From assembly GCA_020047725.1 (NCBI GenBank), contig JAIFNM010000020.1:1-7814 (forward strand): 7,814 nt of DNA, read 5' to 3'. The stretch comes from Betaproteobacteria bacterium. Lineage in GTDB: Bacteria > Pseudomonadota > Gammaproteobacteria > Burkholderiales > Rhodocyclaceae. The number at the start of each line of letters is the position of its first letter. Position 1 is the first letter of the stretch. The position numbers were made by a program, and so were the translations under genes. Shown here in pieces: positions 5,347-7,814 of the stretch. The notes under the pieces were generated by a model, which was not told the origin of the DNA, made no database searches, and saw only the letters and a list, made by a program, of their open reading frames with translations.

Positions 5347-6429
5347 ATGTCCAGCGTGATCCTGAGGAATGTTGTCAACCAGTTTGGTTCGGTTACTGCG
5401 GTTGATAATCTTTCGATCCAGATTCAGGACCGGGAGTTTGCGGTGCTGGTCGGATCATCGGGATGCGGAAAAACTACTGCGCTGCGCATGATTGCCGGGC
5501 TTGAATCGGTAAGCTCCGGCGAAATTCTCATCGGCGATACACGTGTAAACGACATGGCGCCAAAGGATCGTGATATCGCCATGGTCTTCCAGAACTACGC
5601 TCTTTATCCTCACATGAATGTCCGCGACAACATGGGCTTTGGGCTCAAGATCCGGATGATCAGCAAGGAAGAGATTGACACGCGGGTCGAGGAAGCGGCG
5701 GATATTCTCGGTATCCAGGCCTTGCTGGATAGAAAACCAAAAGAACTTTCTGGAGGGCAACGGCAACGGGTAGCAGTGGGACGGGCTATCGTCCGTAAGC
5801 CCAAGGTGTTTCTTTTCGATGAACCGCTGTCAAACCTTGACGCCAAATTGCGCGTGGCGATGCGGGCCGAGATCAGCAAGCTCCATCGCCGACTCGGGGC
5901 CACCATCATCTACGTTACGCATGATCAGGTGGAGGCAATGACCATGGCTGACCGGATCTTCATCATGCACAACGGCGCCCTGCAGCAGAACGGCGCACCG
6001 ATGGAAGTGTACCGACATCCGGTCAATAGCTTTGTTGCCGGGTTTATAGGTTCTCCGTCGATGAACTTCATTGATGCAACAATAGTTGCGGAGGAGGGGG
6101 GCATGTTCATTGACACGGCAGGCTTCCGTGTCCGTGCGCCCGAGGCATTCCTTCCGCAGCTTGAACCTTATGTCGGTCGTCCGGTTGTCTTCGGCGTGCG
6201 TCCTGAGGACATGTCTTTGCATGACTCTGCGACAGGATCGAATAACGGAAACCCCATTTCGGCGCGTGCTGACGTGGTGGAAACGCTCGGCTCCGAAATC
6301 TTCGTCTACCTCACCTGCGAGGCCCAAACTATCGTTGCGCGGATGGAAGTGCAGGATAGTCCTCCGGCCGTTGGGCAGATGCTTGAAGTAGATTTGAAAA
6401 TGTCAAAAACCCATATTTTCGATCAGTAG
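5347..6429 (+). CDS. Sugar ABC importer ATPase (MalK/UgpC type), 3' end altered by an IS
   Basis: The 360-residue protein has Walker A GSSGCGKT (36-43), Q-loop Gln82 in VFQNYALYP, signature LSGGQ (134-138), Walker B VFLFDEP (154-160), D-loop SNLD (162-165), switch His192 and a C-terminal TOBE region (about 235-358; GSPSMNFI at 235-242). This is the CUT1-type ATPase that forms a dimer beneath the two permeases of carbohydrate importers. AAAGG at 5334-5338 lies 8 bases before the ATG. No separate promoter is evident in the 92-base gap after the regulator, so the two may be co-transcribed. The protein ends ...KTHIFDQ, where relatives usually continue with a few more residues of the 'FDPETG' kind. 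The CAG and TAG codons lie inside the IS inverted repeat, so the last residue and stop probably come from the IS. Core domains are complete. No permease or binding protein follows in the window. Confidence 0.9.
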   Translation: MSSVILRNVVNQFGSVTAVDNLSIQIQDREFAVLVGSSGCGKTTALRMIAGLESVSSGEILIGDTRVNDMAPKDRDIAMVFQNYALYPHMNVRDNMGFGLKIRMISKEEIDTRVEEAADILGIQALLDRKPKELSGGQRQRVAVGRAIVRKPKVFLFDEPLSNLDAKLRVAMRAEISKLHRRLGATIIYVTHDQVEAMTMADRIFIMHNGALQQNGAPMEVYRHPVNSFVAGFIGSPSMNFIDATIVAEEGGMFIDTAGFRVRAPEAFLPQLEPYVGRPVVFGVRPEDMSLHDSATGSNNGNPISARADVVETLGSEIFVYLTCEAQTIVARMEVQDSPPAVGQMLEVDLKMSKTHIFDQ

Positions 6430-6441
6430 TGTCCGGTTAAA
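6424..6441 (+). repeat. Left terminal inverted repeat of the IS
   Basis: CAGTAGTGTCCGGTTAAA pairs perfectly with 7731-7748. Its TAG (6427-6429) is the in-frame stop of the ABC ATPase gene. Confidence 0.85.
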
Positions 6442-7745
6442 TTGAGACTCGCTGGCTGGGAAGCCACTATTGACGAGGGTTTTGAGCGATTCATGGGTGT
6501 CCACGATTTGAATTTGAGATTTGGTATTTGCGACACTTTCGGCTTTACCGAGCCGGGGGTGCCGCATGAACGTGGGCAAGACATTGTTTGCGCAAGTCAT
6601 GGAGTACGTTCCGTGGAAGACCTTTGGGCGCATCATCGATCGACACGGAGGAGATTCGGGCGTACGTACTTTGGACTGCGCCGACTTGTTTCGCGTCATG
6701 GCCTTCGCGCAATTGACGTGGCGCGAGTCCTTGCGCGACATCGAGGTTTGCCTGACGTCGAATCAATCCAAACTGTTTCACATGGGTTTGAGGGGCGTTC
6801 CCGCCAGAGCGACGCTCTCGGACGCATTGAATCAACGCGACTGGCGCATTTATCACGCGCTGGCCATGCGCCTGATCGTTCGAGCGCGCGACCTCTACGC
6901 CAAAGAGCCAACCGGTCTGGAACTCGATGCGACGGTGTACGCGCTGGACTCGACCACCATCGACTTGTGTTTGAGCCTGTTCGATTGGGCGCCGTTTCGG
7001 TCGACCAAGGCGGCGGTGAAGATGCATACACTGCTCGACTTGCGTGGGGCAATCCCGGCGTTCATTCACATCAGCGACGGCAAGATGGGCGATGTGAAGG
7101 TACTCGACATCCTGCCCGTCGAAGCCGGTGCTTTTTACGTGATGGATCGAGGTTATCTGGATTTCGGCCGACTCTTTACGCTGCATCAGGCCGGCGCTTT
7201 CTTCGTCACGCGCGCCAAACGCGGGATGAATGCCCGACGTGTGTATTCGAACAAGACCGACCGAAGTACAGGCGTGATCTGCGATCAGTCGATTCGCCTC
7301 AACGGGTTCTACGTCACCAAGGACTATCCCGAGCACTTGCGGCGTATCCGATTCAAGGACCCCGAATCGGGCAAGACGCTGGTGTTTCTGACCAACAACA
7401 CCTGCTTGCCACCGCTGACCATTGCCGCGCTGTACAAGAGCCGTTGGCAGGTGGAGTTGTTCTTCAAATGGATCAAGCAACATCTGCGCATCAAGCGCTT
7501 TTTGGGCACTAGCGAGAACGCGGTGAAGACGCAAATCTGGTGCGCTGTCTCCACCTACGTGTTGATCGCTATCGTCAAAAAGGAGCTTCACCTCAATGCC
7601 TCGCTCTACACTTTGTTACAGATATTGTCGGTGTCGGTTTTCGAGAAAACCCTTATTTCATGCGCCTTACAGCCAGACACCAACAAAGTTATTGCACCAC
7701 CGTCAGGCAACCAATTGATTCTGTTTGATTTTTAACCGGACACTA
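6427..7745 (+). mobile_element. IS4-family insertion sequence with DUF4372-type transposase
   Basis: The element is about 1.32 kb, bounded by TAGTGTCCGGTTAAA and its exact reverse complement. It carries one transposase gene whose stop codon lies in the right repeat. If the flanking CAG/CTG is included, the match is 18 bases and the ends would be 6424 and 7748, so the exact tips are uncertain by 3 bases. No convincing direct target repeat of the length expected for IS4-family elements is seen. The outermost flanks share at most a TA next to GTGTCC/GGACAC. The gene frame and both ends are intact, so the copy may be active. Confidence 0.88.
6566..7735 (+). CDS. IS4-family DDE transposase (DUF4372 N-terminal domain)
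   Basis: The preferred start is the ATG at 6566, preceded by GGGGGT and giving MNVGKTLFAQVMEYVP, the usual N-terminus of this group. An in-frame ATG at 6521 would add 15 uncharacteristic residues. From 6566 the protein is 389 residues, the normal size. The N-terminal DUF4372-like part includes FAQLTWRESLRDIEVCL. The RNase H-like catalytic core shows the first Asp in YALDSTTIDL, the second in YVMDRGYLDFGRLF and the Y(2)R(3)E(6)K signature in YKSRWQVELFFKWIK, so all three acidic residues are present. It performs cut-and-paste transposition of the surrounding IS. The TAA stop at 7733-7735 lies inside the right terminal repeat, as is common for compact IS. No frameshift or internal stop is seen. 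Confidence 0.92.
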   Translation: MNVGKTLFAQVMEYVPWKTFGRIIDRHGGDSGVRTLDCADLFRVMAFAQLTWRESLRDIEVCLTSNQSKLFHMGLRGVPARATLSDALNQRDWRIYHALAMRLIVRARDLYAKEPTGLELDATVYALDSTTIDLCLSLFDWAPFRSTKAAVKMHTLLDLRGAIPAFIHISDGKMGDVKVLDILPVEAGAFYVMDRGYLDFGRLFTLHQAGAFFVTRAKRGMNARRVYSNKTDRSTGVICDQSIRLNGFYVTKDYPEHLRRIRFKDPESGKTLVFLTNNTCLPPLTIAALYKSRWQVELFFKWIKQHLRIKRFLGTSENAVKTQIWCAVSTYVLIAIVKKELHLNASLYTLLQILSVSVFEKTLISCALQPDTNKVIAPPSGNQLILFDF

Positions 7746-7813
7746 CTGTGTTTCATTAGCGAAGAAACGGCTTCCTCTTCGGTCATAATATTGTGGCCAA
7801 GAAGCGGTTCAGA
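7703..7813 (-). pseudogene. Possible IS-truncated minus-strand reading frame (partial)
   Basis: Reading the minus strand from the window edge, a frame is open through the flank (SEPLLGHNIMTEEEAVSSLMKHS) and runs into the IS. There it gains a few IS-encoded residues and stops at 7703-7705. The flank part looks protein-like, but it is only about 22 codons and I recognise no family. If real, it is the interrupted end of a gene transcribed toward the IS. It does not look like the missing end of the ABC ATPase. Confidence 0.2.
7731..7748 (-). repeat. Right terminal inverted repeat of the IS
   Basis: TTTAACCGGACACTACTG is the exact reverse complement of 6424-6441. It contains the transposase stop codon TAA at 7733-7735. 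Confidence 0.85.
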
Positions 7814-7814
7814 A

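Noticed and set aside
6521..6565. Upstream ATG at 6521 as the transposase start
   Set aside because: It would add 15 residues unlike the family N-terminus. The ATG at 6566 gives the typical MN-GKT-F-Q start and follows a G-rich ribosome-site-like stretch.
6442..7512. 356-codon plus-strand open frame in another phase over the transposase
   Set aside because: Arg- and Ser-rich low-plausibility translation with no family match. The overlapping transposase frame explains the region.
6545..7591. 348-codon minus-strand open frame across the transposase
   Set aside because: It lies opposite an intact DDE transposase with all catalytic residues. Its composition is that of a reverse-strand shadow.
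1..7814. CRISPR arrays, tRNA or rRNA genes, phage genes, defence-system genes
   Set aside because: No regularly spaced repeats, no tRNA or rRNA signatures, and no recognisable phage or defence domains were found. The only mobile element is the IS.

Overview
The window looks like accessory carbohydrate-catabolism DNA from a Gram-negative bacterium, most likely a proteobacterium. The basis is a FadR-subfamily regulator that strongly resembles enterobacterial DgoR, a MalK/UgpC-type sugar ABC ATPase, compact genes with Shine-Dalgarno sites, and moderate G+C (low to mid 50s by eye). I cannot assign a genus.

Layout: (1) Bases 1-360 hold the 3' end of a DUF190-family gene. (2) Bases 361-999 carry no convincing gene. 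They contain a terminator-like stem-loop near 575-626, an unexplained start-less open frame, and the control region of the next gene with an exact DgoR-type operator. (3) Bases 1000-4346 are a co-directional set: a PfkB-family kinase of 2-keto-3-deoxygluconate-kinase type, a Gfo/Idh/MocA oxidoreductase and a zinc-dependent medium-chain dehydrogenase. (4) Bases 4347-4558 form a second control region with two operator-like palindromes around a perfect TATAAT. It precedes a DgoR-like GntR/FadR repressor gene (4559-5254). (5) Bases 5347-6429 encode the ATPase of a sugar ABC importer. Its last codons run into the left terminal repeat of an IS4-family insertion sequence (about 6427-7745, DUF4372-type transposase). 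(6) Bases 7746-7814 are the far flank and do not obviously continue the ABC operon.

Working model: a sugar-acid or related carbohydrate enters through the ABC importer and is processed by the two NAD(P)-dependent oxidoreductases and the kinase. All of this would be under the DgoR-like repressor, which appears to bind TTGT...ACAA palindromes in front of both the kinase unit and its own gene. The two control regions also share a 12-base sequence, ACATTGCCCCAT, at nearly the same distance downstream of the operator. The FadR-type palindrome does not explain it. The usual galactonate enzymes (dehydratase, KDPGal aldolase) are absent here, so the substrate may not be galactonate. The IS may have separated the ATPase from its permease and binding-protein genes.
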